Positions 35,597-43,829 of a DNA stretch of 64,000 nt are shown piece after piece. A program made the translations under genes and the position numbers. Positions within the stretch are counted from its first letter, which is position 1, and each line of letters opens with the position of its first letter. The DNA is from Clostridia bacterium (lineage in GTDB: Bacteria > Bacillota_A > Clostridia > Oscillospirales > Acutalibacteraceae), in contig JAFSFH010000004.1 in NCBI GenBank assembly GCA_017435305.1, positions 1 through 64,000 of the forward strand. Direction: 5' to 3'. The notes beneath the pieces were generated by a model. The model had not been told where the DNA came from and did not search any database. It worked only from the letters and a program-made list of their open reading frames with translations.

Positions 35597-36890
35597 ACGC
35601 TTTGTTTTCCAGGGCTTGTCGCGCTGTGTCGCGGGCGCTGACCTTGCCCTCGGGGCGGATCTCGCCCGCCTTCTGCAGAGCCACCTTGGTGAGGAAGGGA
35701 CCGATCAGCTCATACACCAGCACCGAGAACAGGGTGATGTTGGCCACCACGTTACCTACCTCGCCCAGCTCCTCCGCCTTGAGCGCCATACCCAGCGCCA
35801 CGCCTGCCTGGGGCAGCAGCGTGATGCCCAGATACTTGACGATGTGGGGGTCGCATTTCACGCCGCGGGCGGACAGACCCGCGCCAAAGTACTTACCGCA
35901 GGAGCGGAAGAGGATGTACACCACGCCGATGAGCACGATCCACGGATTGCGGAATACATCCAGCTCCAGCTCGGCACCGCTGACCACGAAGAACAGCACC
36001 AGCAGAGGGGCGCTCCAGCGCTCCACCCGCTCCATCAGCTCCTCGGAGAAGTCGCAGACATTGCAGAACACGGTGCCCAGCATCATACACACCAGCAGAG
36101 AGGAGAAGGCCACGTGCACCCCGCCGATGGTGAATTCCACCATCGACAGCGCCACGGTCAGCAGCACGAAGGCGACCGACATAGCCATACGCTTGCTGCG
36201 GGAGTGGAAGAACTGCTCGCAGAAGGAGAACAGGAAGCCCATCAGTGCGCCCAGCACCAGCGAGAGAACCACCTCCAGGATAGGCTCCAGCACCACACCC
36301 AGCAGATCCACCTGACCGTGGATGAGCGCCTTGGCGATGCCGAAGGACACGGCGAACAGCACCAGACCCACCGCGTCGTCCAGCGCCACGATGGGCAGCA
36401 GGATATCGGTGAGGGGACCCTTGGCCTTGTATTGCCGCACCACCATCAGGGTGGCGGCGGGGGCGGTGGCGCTGGCCACGGCGCCCAGCACGATGGCGGC
36501 AGGCAGAGGCAGCAGGTCGGGTATCAGAAAGTGCAGTCCGATGAGGGCGGCGTCCACCAAGATGGTGGTGAATACCGCCTGGACGATGCCGATGACGGTG
36601 GCCTGCCGTCCCGTCTTTTTGAGGGTGTTCAGACGGAATTCGTTGCCGATGGCAAAGGCGATGAAGCCCAGCGCCACGTCGCTGAACAGCTTATAGTGGC
36701 TGAAATCCTCGGTGGTAAAGCCCAGATGCAGGTCGGCGTGGGGGAGGTAGACCTGCCCCAGCAGATAGGGACCCACCAGAATACCCGCCACCAGATAGGC
36801 GGTGACGGCGGGCAGCTTGACCAGCTTTGCCGCGCGGGAGAGCAGCAGACCGGCCAACAGCGCCACCGACAGACTTAATAACGTTTGCAT
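35595..36890 (-). CDS. Cation/proton antiporter (CPA2, KefB/NapA-like)
   Basis: The 431-aa product has about 12 membrane segments in the Na+/H+ exchanger fold. Examples are AAKLVKLPAVTAYLVAGILVG at the N-terminus, LGFIAFAIGNEF in the fourth helix, and ATAPAATLMVVRQ followed by LPIVALDDAVGLVLFAV with the conserved Asp pair. There is no C-terminal TrkA-N domain, so it is a short CPA2 protein. The ion (Na+ or K+) cannot be read from sequence. A good minus-strand promoter precedes it. Confidence 0.87.
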   Translation of the reverse strand: MQTLLSLSVALLAGLLLSRAAKLVKLPAVTAYLVAGILVGPYLLGQVYLPHADLHLGFTTEDFSHYKLFSDVALGFIAFAIGNEFRLNTLKKTGRQATVIGIVQAVFTTILVDAALIGLHFLIPDLLPLPAAIVLGAVASATAPAATLMVVRQYKAKGPLTDILLPIVALDDAVGLVLFAVSFGIAKALIHGQVDLLGVVLEPILEVVLSLVLGALMGFLFSFCEQFFHSRSKRMAMSVAFVLLTVALSMVEFTIGGVHVAFSSLLVCMMLGTVFCNVCDFSEELMERVERWSAPLLVLFFVVSGAELELDVFRNPWIVLIGVVYILFRSCGKYFGAGLSARGVKCDPHIVKYLGITLLPQAGVALGMALKAEELGEVGNVVANITLFSVLVYELIGPFLTKVALQKAGEIRPEGKVSARDTARQALENKA

Positions 36891-36934
36891 AGAAAAAGCC
36901 TTCTTTCAAAACACAAAAACCTCGAACGAAAGCC

Positions 36935-36963
36935 ATTATACTCTCCTTAAATTTCAATTGCAA
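36935..36963 (-). promoter_or_regulatory. Promoter of the antiporter gene
   Basis: The minus strand carries TTGCAA, a 17-bp spacer and TATAAT, 45 bases upstream of the ATG. Confidence 0.85.
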
Positions 36964-37032
36964 CCCCCAAATTTACCAACTTTCTCCCTGTGGAACAATA
37001 AAGTTTTGTATACTGTTCAACGCCATTACAAA

Positions 37033-37064
37033 AAAACAGCCGACCCGTGCGGGTCGGCTGTTTT
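37033..37064. terminator. Terminator after the nitroreductase gene
   Basis: The stem AAAACAGCCGACCC with its complement and loop GTGC has A-runs and T-runs on both sides. It lies 4 bases beyond the nitroreductase stop. Confidence 0.9.
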
Positions 37065-37067
37065 CAT

Positions 37068-37592
37068 TTACTCGATTTCACTTACCAATTCGCTCAGGGC
37101 TTTTCGTTTTTTCTCACGGGGCTTGTCGGCGGGATAGCCCACCGTCACCACCAGCCGCACGGGATGGTCCAGTGCGCAGATATCGCGGATCTTCTTATCG
37201 TCCAGCCAGCCCAGTATGCAGGTGCCCAGTCCCTGTGCGGCGGCCTCGGCGGTCAGGTGCGCCACCGCGATGCCGATGTCGATGGAGCGGTAGTCGTTGC
37301 CCTTGACCTTGGCGCCCAGGGCGGCGGTGCTGTTATAGGGCATCTCGGACAGCACCATCACCACCGGTGCGTCGGCAGCAAACTTGTTCATGCCCATCCC
37401 CATACAGGCCTTGGCTACCTGCTTGGCCTTGTCGCCGTGGCAGACGGTCAGGTGATAGGGCTGGGCGTTGCAGGCGGAGGGGGACAGCCGCACCGCCTCC
37501 AGTATGGCGTCCAGTTTTTCCCGCTCTACGGGGCGGTTGGGGTCGTATTGGCGGCAGGACTGCCGCGCCTGTGCAATTTCCAGAAACTTCAT
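37068..37592 (-). CDS. Nitroreductase family protein
   Basis: The start at 37592 follows ACGGAGGTG. The 174-aa product has the FMN-binding nitroreductase pattern: ARQSCRQYDPNRPVEREKLD, the RLSPSACNAQPYHL loop, then DIGIAVAHLTAEAAAQGLGT and VVTVGYPADKPREKKRK. Such enzymes reduce nitro compounds, quinones or flavins with NAD(P)H. The substrate is unknown. It has its own promoter and terminator, so it is monocistronic. Confidence 0.9.
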   Translation of the reverse strand: MKFLEIAQARQSCRQYDPNRPVEREKLDAILEAVRLSPSACNAQPYHLTVCHGDKAKQVAKACMGMGMNKFAADAPVVMVLSEMPYNSTAALGAKVKGNDYRSIDIGIAVAHLTAEAAAQGLGTCILGWLDDKKIRDICALDHPVRLVVTVGYPADKPREKKRKALSELVSEIE

Positions 37593-37614
37593 GGTAGCAC
37601 CTCCGTTTGATGCC

Positions 37615-37643
37615 ATTATACCGCATATCCTCCCGTAGCGCAA
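37615..37643 (-). promoter_or_regulatory. Promoter of the nitroreductase gene
   Basis: The minus strand carries TTGCGC, a 17-bp spacer and TATAAT, 23 bases before the start codon. Confidence 0.82.
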
Positions 37644-37656
37644 GACGAAATCCATC

Positions 37657-37685
37657 TTGACCTTAAGAGAGTTTTGTGTAATAAT
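37657..37685 (+). promoter_or_regulatory. Promoter of the ArsB/NhaD-type transporter gene
   Basis: TTGACC, a 17-bp spacer and AATAAT lie 37 bases before the ATG; TAATAA with a 16-bp spacer is an alternative reading. Confidence 0.7.
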
Positions 37686-37722
37686 AGATGAGATAACGAT
37701 TGTTCAAAGGAGAAAGTCCCCT

Positions 37723-39060
37723 ATGAATATGACGATTGCCATTATCCTGTTTGCCGTCACCTACGTGCTGATGATCGCCTTTGGCAAGTACCGCCCCTGG
37801 ATCGCTCTGGCGTCCGGTGCCGTGTTCGTGGCATGTATGTTTATTGGCAGCGCCGGCTTCCCCGCCATCACCGTATCGGATGCGGTGGGCGTACTGGATT
37901 TGAACGTGCTGCTGATGATCGCCGGCACTATGGGTCTGGTGCAGATGTTCATCGACTCCCAGATGCCCAACCGCTTGGCGGACATCGTGATGCGCTATGT
38001 CCCCAACGTGTGCTGGGCGGCGGTGGCGCTGAGCCTGTTTGCGGGCATTATCTCCGCCTTCGTGGATAACGTGGCCACCGTACTGATGGTGGCGCCGGTG
38101 GCGCTGGCCATCTGTAAGAAGCTGCACACCAACCCCGTCCCCTTTATCATTTCCATTGCGGTGTCCTCCAACCTGCAGGGCGCCGCCACCCTGGTGGGCG
38201 ATACCACCGCCATTATGCTGGGCTCGGCGCTGGATATGTCCTTTGTCGATTTCTTCTGGTATCAAGGCAAGCCCTCCATCTTCTTTGCGGTGGAGCTTGG
38301 TGCGGCGCTGTCCGCCATGATCGTGTGGTGGCTGTTCCGCAAGGAGAAGAGCCCTATTGAGAAGAATCAGCCCCTGACCCCCGTCACCGACTATGTTCCC
38401 ACCGTGCTGTTGGTGGGCACCATCGGTCTGCTGGCGGCGGCTTCCTTTGCCCCCGACAGCTGGAATCTGCCTGCCGAGATCAACGGCCTGATCGCCTGCG
38501 CTATGCTGGTGGTGGGTCTGATCTACAACGTCATCCGCTATCGCAAAAAGGATGCCCTGGTGGGTCCCATCAAGGCTATTGACTTTGAAACTCTCGGTCT
38601 GCTGATCGGTCTGTTTATGATGATCGGCGGCATCAAGCATTACGGCGTGATCGATCAGCTGGCCGGCCTGCTGGCACAGCTGGGCGGCGGCAATCTGTTC
38701 CTGCTGTACACGGTGATCGTGTGGGCATCGGTGCTGATCTCCGCTTTCATCGACAATATTCCCTACGTGGCGACCATGATCCCGGTCATCGGCGGTCTGG
38801 CCGCCCAGATGGCGGGCGGTGACGCGGACAAGGCGACGCTGATGGCCATCCCCCTGTATTTCGGTCTGCTGTCCGGCGCCACCCTGGGCGGAAACTGCAC
38901 CCCCATCGGCGCCTCGGCGAATATCGCCGGTATCGGCATCCTGCGTAAGAATGGTTACGAGGTGAAGAACAGCGATTTCTTCCGCATCGGCATCCCCTTC
39001 ACCTTGGCGGCCATTGTCCCCGCGTATATCTACATTTGGCTGCTGTACGGCGTCCGTTGA
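37723..39060 (+). CDS. ArsB/NhaD-type ion transporter (SLC13-like)
   Basis: The start at 37723 has AAAGGAG upstream. The 445-aa product has 10-12 membrane segments arranged as an inverted repeat. The two paired motifs are IISAFVDNVATVLMVAPVAL in the first half and LISAFIDNIPYVATMIPVI in the second, and each is followed by a Gly-rich turn (AATLVGDTTAIMLG, ATLGGNCTPIGASANI). This is the ion-transporter superfamily pattern of ArsB, NhaD and SLC13 proteins. The substrate could be Na+/H+, arsenite or a dicarboxylate; no ars genes are nearby. Confidence 0.87.
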   Translation: MNMTIAIILFAVTYVLMIAFGKYRPWIALASGAVFVACMFIGSAGFPAITVSDAVGVLDLNVLLMIAGTMGLVQMFIDSQMPNRLADIVMRYVPNVCWAAVALSLFAGIISAFVDNVATVLMVAPVALAICKKLHTNPVPFIISIAVSSNLQGAATLVGDTTAIMLGSALDMSFVDFFWYQGKPSIFFAVELGAALSAMIVWWLFRKEKSPIEKNQPLTPVTDYVPTVLLVGTIGLLAAASFAPDSWNLPAEINGLIACAMLVVGLIYNVIRYRKKDALVGPIKAIDFETLGLLIGLFMMIGGIKHYGVIDQLAGLLAQLGGGNLFLLYTVIVWASVLISAFIDNIPYVATMIPVIGGLAAQMAGGDADKATLMAIPLYFGLLSGATLGGNCTPIGASANIAGIGILRKNGYEVKNSDFFRIGIPFTLAAIVPAYIYIWLLYGVR

Positions 39061-39097
39061 TGGGTCGCCCCGTATTTCCCGAGAGAGGAGAAGGCGT

Positions 39098-40396
39098 ATG
39101 AAACGGATTATGATGGTGACCGTCACCATTTTGTTGGCCGCTGTGGTGGTGGTGGTGTCTATGCTGGGCGCCAACCCCCGCACGGTGCATATGGCGGCGC
39201 TGACCGCCATTGAGCAGGGCAATTACGAGATGGCGGTGTCCCACCTGAAGCGGTCGGATCACCCCGATGCGCAATTGCTGCTGTCCCAGATGTACTACGT
39301 CCCCCACAAGATCGAGGTGGTGGAGTCCACCGCCGATGGGGAGCTCATCAGCAACGAAAACTACGTGTACAATCTGGCGGGCTATCTGTATAAGCACGAG
39401 TCCACTGCCCCCGACGGAGCGGTGACCGTCTGCACCAACACCTATGACGAGTTGGGCACGCTGCTGCTGACCAAGACCGAGTGGCAGGGCGCCCCTGTGG
39501 AGGGTGAGGAGCAGACCGAGGAGCAGACCGAGGAGGAGCAGACCCAGGACGATCTGTTCTCCGGCAGCGAGGTGGAGTATTTCTACGACGCCACCGGTCG
39601 CCTGCTGTGCAAGCGCACCACCGACAGCACCGGCCTGTTCTATCAGTATCGGTACGCCTATGACGAGGAGGGGCGCGTGTCCGCCGAGGTATACGTGGAC
39701 GGCGACGCCGCGTGGTCCCGCCGCGAGTTTACCTATGACAGCGACAATCTCAAGATCGCCGAAAAATACACCGACAGCGACAACAAATGGAAGAATACTA
39801 CCTACACGTATGAAGAAGGGTTTCTGCACACCGAGGTTGTGAAAAACAGCGACTGTACGGTGACCACGGTGTACGATAAGGACGGCAAGGTGCTGACCTC
39901 CACCCTCACCCGCGGTAAGACGTCCCACGTCACCAAGTACACCTACGACGGCGACGGCAACCTGCTGAAGAAGCAGTATCCCGAGGGTCACGCGGACGTG
40001 TATCGGTACAACGAGCAGGGTCTGATGACCGACTCTGAGCAGTTGGGCGCCGTGGGCAAGATCGCCACCGTGACCGCCTGCACCTACGATGAGGACGGCA
40101 ATATGCTGACCCGCGTAACCAAGGTGATGGACAGCGAGCGGAAGGAGACCTTCACCTATAACAAATCCGGTAAGCTGGTTAAGAAAGAGTGCGTGGATTT
40201 CAACGGTGAGGTGACCACCACCGAGATCAGCTATGAGCGCTACGGCAACCCCGAGACCATCGTGGAGACCACCCCCGAAGGCACCGTCACCACCACCATT
40301 CAGTGGAAGGTGCGGTATTACCCCACGGGTATGCCGGACAACGTGCGGGAGGCTTACGAGCTGTACGACGTGGACAAGCCCACCGCGAATGATTAA
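39098..40396 (+). CDS. Secreted/membrane-anchored YD-repeat protein
   Basis: The start at 39098 follows GAGAGGAG. The 432-aa product has an N-terminal signal or anchor helix (IMMVTVTILLAAVVVVVSML), a short alpha-helical segment, and then a series of YD/RHS-like repeats. Examples are EVEYFYDATGRLLCKRT, YRYAYDEEGRVSAEVY, TKYTYDGDGNLLKKQY and CTYDEDGNMLTRV. An acidic linker EEQTEEQTEEEQTQ interrupts the repeats. No C-terminal toxin domain is present, so it is unlikely to be a full RHS toxin. A wall or carbohydrate-binding role is inferred. Confidence 0.75.
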   Translation: MKRIMMVTVTILLAAVVVVVSMLGANPRTVHMAALTAIEQGNYEMAVSHLKRSDHPDAQLLLSQMYYVPHKIEVVESTADGELISNENYVYNLAGYLYKHESTAPDGAVTVCTNTYDELGTLLLTKTEWQGAPVEGEEQTEEQTEEEQTQDDLFSGSEVEYFYDATGRLLCKRTTDSTGLFYQYRYAYDEEGRVSAEVYVDGDAAWSRREFTYDSDNLKIAEKYTDSDNKWKNTTYTYEEGFLHTEVVKNSDCTVTTVYDKDGKVLTSTLTRGKTSHVTKYTYDGDGNLLKKQYPEGHADVYRYNEQGLMTDSEQLGAVGKIATVTACTYDEDGNMLTRVTKVMDSERKETFTYNKSGKLVKKECVDFNGEVTTTEISYERYGNPETIVETTPEGTVTTTIQWKVRYYPTGMPDNVREAYELYDVDKPTAND

Positions 40397-40399
40397 ATA

Positions 40400-40430
40400 A
40401 AAAAGCCGACTGCGCTGCAGTCGGCTTTTT
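40400..40430. terminator. Bidirectional terminator
   Basis: The stem AAAAAGCCGACTGC with its complement has a 3-base loop and T-runs in both directions. It separates the convergent YD-repeat and esterase genes. Confidence 0.9.
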
Positions 40431-40438
40431 ATTTCTTA

Positions 40439-41266
40439 TTACACTCTCTCCAGAATGAACTTGGTGATCTCCTCCTGCACGCCGGGCATACCGGGCACAG
40501 GCTCCACGCCGTAGTGCATGGGCTCGAATCCGTGCCCGCCGGCGATGGAATACAGCAGGCGGGTGTTGGCGCCCGCCGCCACCAGCTTGTCAAACAGCTT
40601 TTCGCTGTGGCGGGGCAGCACGTGATAGTCGCTGGTGCCGGCGATCAGCAGGGTATCGGGGGTTTCGGCGCAGGCGTAGGAGATGGGGCTGACCCGCATC
40701 TTCTCGTCCATATCGTCGGGATTGGCGAACAGATAGCCGTGGTCAAAATGCATGGCTCCCTCGTCGCTCAGGTCGGTAATGGGGCTCATGGGGGCGATGG
40801 CCACCACGGTATAGGGGTCGTCATAGGAGCTGTCCGTGCGGAATCCATCCTTTACCATACCGGTCATCAGCGCCAGATGGGCGCCGGCAGAGTGGCCGGA
40901 GATAAAGATTTTATCGCGGTCGATGCCCCAGTCGTCGGCGTGGTGGGCGCAAAAGCGCAGGGCGTCCAGACAGTCCTCAATGATGTCCGCCACAAACACG
41001 CCTTCGGTGGTGACGCGGTAGTCGGCGGTCACCACCGCAAATCCGGCCTCCAGCAGGGCGTTGACCGATACGCGGGCGTAGTTGAGCATACCCAGACGTT
41101 CCTCCACGTACCAGCCGCCGCCGGGCAGGACGAAGTACAGGGGATCCTTATCGTATACCTTGTTGTTGGGGGGCACAAAGGTCAGCTGCAGATCCCGCTG
41201 GGGGGTCACCTTGTACACGTAGTCGGTTTGTCCGTCGTTCCACAGAGGATAAGTCCATTCGCTCAT
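40439..41266 (-). CDS. Alpha/beta hydrolase (BD-FAE-like esterase)
   Basis: The 275-aa product has the oxyanion segment FVLPGGGWY, the nucleophile elbow SGHSAGAH (Ser126), an acidic residue in AGTSDYHVLP and the catalytic His in AGGHGFEP. The layout matches carbohydrate esterases and kynurenine-formamidase-like enzymes (BD-FAE group). It has no signal peptide, so it acts inside the cell. It starts a minus-strand group with a metallophosphoesterase and a HAD phosphatase. The substrate is unknown. Confidence 0.87.
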   Translation of the reverse strand: MSEWTYPLWNDGQTDYVYKVTPQRDLQLTFVPPNNKVYDKDPLYFVLPGGGWYVEERLGMLNYARVSVNALLEAGFAVVTADYRVTTEGVFVADIIEDCLDALRFCAHHADDWGIDRDKIFISGHSAGAHLALMTGMVKDGFRTDSSYDDPYTVVAIAPMSPITDLSDEGAMHFDHGYLFANPDDMDEKMRVSPISYACAETPDTLLIAGTSDYHVLPRHSEKLFDKLVAAGANTRLLYSIAGGHGFEPMHYGVEPVPGMPGVQEEITKFILERV

Positions 41267-41278
41267 ATCAGTCGCTCC

Positions 41279-41971
41279 TTACAGTTCAATGATTTTGTGA
41301 GTGTTGTCATAACAGCATGTGGCGGGCAGGGTCACGTAGCGGATGCCGTCCCGTTCGGTGTCGGCGCCCCAATGATAGTGTCCCTGATATACCGCCTTCA
41401 CCTTGCCGCTGTCGGCGAGGATGCGGTGCACCTCATCCGCGTTGCGGGGACGGTGGTCGGCGGGGCAGGCGGCGTCCAGATTCTGGTGCAGAAATACGTA
41501 CACGTCTCCTCGGGCGGCGTCCAGCCGCTCCCGCAGACCCTCGGTGGGCAGATAACACTCGTCCCAGCGAAAGGCGTGGGGGTGATAGGGACTGCCGTCG
41601 GGGTTGTGGTTGGCGTTGAGAAACAGCAGGGTCGTGTTCCCCATCACCACGTCCCGCGGCTCACACCCGCCCAGCAGGGCGTAGAATTCCGCGGGCTCGA
41701 ACACGTAGGCGTCGTGGTTGCCCATCACCACCGTGGTGGGGATGGGGCAGGCGGCGAACAATGCCGCGATCTGCCGCATATTGTCCACCTCCCTCTCCCG
41801 ACTCTCGTCGGTGTCGGTCAGGTCGCCCAGGCAAACGATCCGCTCGCATCCCGCTGCTTCAAAGTCGCGGTAGGCGGCCTTCATCTTGTCCAGACTGCGG
41901 CTGTTGTACCGATTCCCGCCGGTGAGCTCCTGAGAGGAGTAGTGGGGGTCGGTGTAGATGCCGATATTCAT
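41279..41971 (-). CDS. Calcineurin-like metallophosphoesterase
   Basis: All metal motifs of the family are present in order: YTDPHYS (Asp8, His10), VCLGDLTDTD, VMGNHDAY, FLHQN and YQGHYHWGAD. The 230-aa product is cytoplasmic. Substrate specificity is not apparent; relatives act on phosphodiesters, phosphoproteins or sugar phosphates. It overlaps neither neighbour but lies 12 bases from the esterase gene and 1 base from the HAD gene, so the three are probably one operon. Confidence 0.9.
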   Translation of the reverse strand: MNIGIYTDPHYSSQELTGGNRYNSRSLDKMKAAYRDFEAAGCERIVCLGDLTDTDESREREVDNMRQIAALFAACPIPTTVVMGNHDAYVFEPAEFYALLGGCEPRDVVMGNTTLLFLNANHNPDGSPYHPHAFRWDECYLPTEGLRERLDAARGDVYVFLHQNLDAACPADHRPRNADEVHRILADSGKVKAVYQGHYHWGADTERDGIRYVTLPATCCYDNTHKIIEL

Positions 41972-41972
41972 A

Positions 41973-42719
41973 TTATCCCTCCAATTCCGTGAGGATCAGG
42001 GTGGTGACGCTGTCGACGGTGTGGGCGGCGGCAGCTTTTAATTCCTCGTTGCCGTGCTCCATAGCGTAGCTGTAAAAGGCCTGTATCATCGCCATATCGT
42101 TCAGGTTATCCCCCACGGCGATGACGTCCTCCTCCGCCACACCGTAGTGGGCGCACACCTGGCGGATGCCGGCGGCCTTGTCCACTCCAAAGGGGGCCAC
42201 GTCCACGCACCACCAGTTCTGGAGCGGGTTTACCTTGTCTCCGTACTTTTCGCGGATGCGGGCGGCCATCGCCTGTGCCTCCTCCGGCGTTTCGAAGAAG
42301 GTGGCCATTTTGTAAAAGGACGCCACGGGGGGCAGATCCTCGGGCGGGATATGGTCATAGGGCTCGCGGCACTCCTCGGTGCCCAGCAGGACGCATTGGT
42401 CGTCGTAGTCCACGTACAGGCAGTTGGCGCCCCAGCCGAAAATGTCGGACACAAAGGCGTTCACGTCCACGCTGTCGCACGGATGGCGGAACAATTCGTT
42501 GCCGCGGCTGTCGGCGGCAACGCCGCCGTTGCAGGATACGAGGAAGTCGAAGTTATCCCCTAATTTCTCCTGCAGTTCTTTCAGAAATCCGGGACCCCGC
42601 CCGCTGATGACGCCGAACAGGTTTCCGGCGGCACGCCAGCGGCGGATGGCGTCCAGTTTTTCTTGGTCGATACCCCCGTGGTTGAGGGTGCCGTCGTAGT
42701 CGGTGGCGATCAGTCGCAT
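41973..42719 (-). CDS. HAD-superfamily phosphatase (Cof-type)
   Basis: The 248-aa product has motif I ATDYDGTLN (Asp7 nucleophile, Asp9), motif II VISGRG, a type IIB cap with the middle region rich in aromatic residues, and motif IV IAVGDNLNDMAMI. Cof-type enzymes hydrolyse sugar phosphates and small phosphorylated metabolites. Its exact substrate is unknown. It is coupled with the metallophosphoesterase gene, which suggests a shared catabolic or clean-up role. Confidence 0.9.
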   Translation of the reverse strand: MRLIATDYDGTLNHGGIDQEKLDAIRRWRAAGNLFGVISGRGPGFLKELQEKLGDNFDFLVSCNGGVAADSRGNELFRHPCDSVDVNAFVSDIFGWGANCLYVDYDDQCVLLGTEECREPYDHIPPEDLPPVASFYKMATFFETPEEAQAMAARIREKYGDKVNPLQNWWCVDVAPFGVDKAAGIRQVCAHYGVAEEDVIAVGDNLNDMAMIQAFYSYAMEHGNEELKAAAAHTVDSVTTLILTELEG

Positions 42720-42729
42720 AGGTATCTCC

Positions 42730-43242
42730 TTACAGCTTATTCCCGCAGCGGGTGCAGAAGCGGGCGCCCGCGCCGATGGGGCTGCCGCAGCGGGTGCAGA
42801 ACCGCGCCACGGGAGCGGGAGCAGGTGCCGCCACGGGAGCGGGTGCGGGAGGCGGCGCTACTGCTACGGGAGCGGGGGACACCTTGTTCTCCTCCTTGAG
42901 GAATACGTCCACGTCGATCTCTGCGGGCATGGGCTGCAGACCCAGGATGGCGGCAGCCTGCTTGGTCAGGTCCGCGGCGTAGGCCTCGTAGCGGGCACCC
43001 ACGGCCTGCGCGATGACAAAGTGCAGATCCACGGCGGCGCCGTCCGGCAGGGGCATAAAGTGCAGAATGCAGGCGCCCCCATTCATATTGTATTTCAGAG
43101 AGAAGTTCAGCCCGAAATTGATGGTGTGGTAGGGCTCAAACTTGCACTCCCGCTCAAAGGGCGGGCTGACCGCCGCGCGGGCATAGGCGTCAAACAGGGT
43201 CTTAACGTCGGTGGGGAAATAGTAGCATACGTCGCGTCGCAT
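42730..43242 (-). CDS. Unknown protein with C-terminal zinc ribbon
   Basis: The start at 43242 has AAGGAGG upstream. Residues 1-115 form an unrecognised alpha/beta domain (RRDVCYYFPTDVKTLFDAYA, FGLNFSLKYNMNGG). Then come a Pro/Ala-rich linker and a zinc ribbon with two Cys pairs (FCTRCGSPIG, then FCTRCGNKL). Such ribbons at the tail often mediate protein contact. It precedes the HAD gene in the same direction and has its own promoter. Function unknown. Confidence 0.7.
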   Translation of the reverse strand: MRRDVCYYFPTDVKTLFDAYARAAVSPPFERECKFEPYHTINFGLNFSLKYNMNGGACILHFMPLPDGAAVDLHFVIAQAVGARYEAYAADLTKQAAAILGLQPMPAEIDVDVFLKEENKVSPAPVAVAPPPAPAPVAAPAPAPVARFCTRCGSPIGAGARFCTRCGNKL

Positions 43243-43275
43243 AGACACGCCTCCTTGCTGTTCGTTATTAAGGAT

Positions 43276-43304
43276 AGTATAAAAGGAAATCCCCGAAATT
43301 GCAA
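43276..43304 (-). promoter_or_regulatory. Promoter of the zinc-ribbon/HAD/phosphoesterase group
   Basis: The minus strand carries TTGCAA, a 17-bp spacer and TATACT, 34 bases before the ATG at 43242. Confidence 0.82.
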
Positions 43305-43316
43305 GGGGAAGATAAA

Positions 43317-43351
43317 AGAAAGCACCAACCTTGTGAGGTTGGTGCTTTCTT
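43317..43351. terminator. Terminator after the small membrane protein gene
   Basis: The stem AAGAAAGCACCAACC with its complement and a 5-base loop has A- and T-rich flanks. It lies downstream of the gene at 43381-43563 on the minus strand. Confidence 0.82.
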
Positions 43352-43380
43352 GGCTGTTCCGAACTGTTTAGATGCCACTA

Positions 43381-43563
43381 TTATTTTTTGGATTTCATTC
43401 TTTTAAGAACGACAAACCAAAGAATAACTGAAAGTAAAAGCAAAATGGTAGCAATTATTGATATTATTATATGTACATCAATAAAAATTTCTACGATGTT
43501 AATAATCGAACCTATCAAAAGACATATTGAAGCCAATAAATCAACGATTTTCACCTTACTCAT
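43381..43563 (-). CDS. Small two-helix membrane protein (60 aa)
   Basis: The start at 43563 has GAGGTGA upstream and a good promoter further up. The product has two hydrophobic helices (IVDLLASICLLIGSIINIVE and HIIISIIATILLLLSVILWF) and a basic tail (VVLKRMKSKK). The gene is very A+T-rich compared with its surroundings, like other short acquired genes. No family is recognised. The promoter, ribosome-binding site and terminator together support it as a real gene. Confidence 0.7.
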   Translation of the reverse strand: MSKVKIVDLLASICLLIGSIINIVEIFIDVHIIISIIATILLLLSVILWFVVLKRMKSKK

Positions 43564-43583
43564 AACATCACCTCTATTCAATA

Positions 43584-43611
43584 ATTATAGCATAAAATAA
43601 ACAAAGCGCAA
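43584..43611 (-). promoter_or_regulatory. Promoter of the small membrane protein gene
   Basis: The minus strand carries TTGCGC, a 16-bp spacer and TATAAT. The -35 box touches the edge of the TGAAAT palindrome array. Confidence 0.72.
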
Positions 43612-43793
43612 GTGAAATCGTTCGCTTGCGCTCACGGTGAAATAATTCACTTCGTGAATTGTGAAATTTGATGCTGTCGCATCAAGTGAAATAAAATTCG
43701 TTCTTTCATATGCCATAGGCATATTTCACATTTGCGAAGCAAATATTTCATAGCGAAGCTATTTCATTCGTTCCGTAAGGAACGAATTTCATT
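43605..43793. repeat. TGAAAT-punctuated palindrome array, copy 1
   Basis: Short perfect hairpins (AATTCAC/GTGAATT, TTGATGC/GCATCAA, ATGCC/GGCAT, ATTTGC/GCAAAT, TTCGTTCC/GGAACGAA) are separated by a constant heptamer. It reads GTGAAAT in the left half and ATTTCAC or ATTTCAT in the right half, so the whole array is itself a large imperfect inverted repeat. Confidence 0.85.
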
Positions 43794-43794
43794 G

Positions 43795-43828
43795 AAAAAG
43801 ACCTGATGCAAATGCATCAGGTCTTTTT
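43795..43828. terminator. Hairpin with T-run
   Basis: The stem AAAAAGACCTGATGCA with its complement and AA loop ends in TTTTT. It lies between the palindrome array and the duplicated tRNA tail and could terminate in either direction. Confidence 0.8.
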
Positions 43829-43829
43829 C

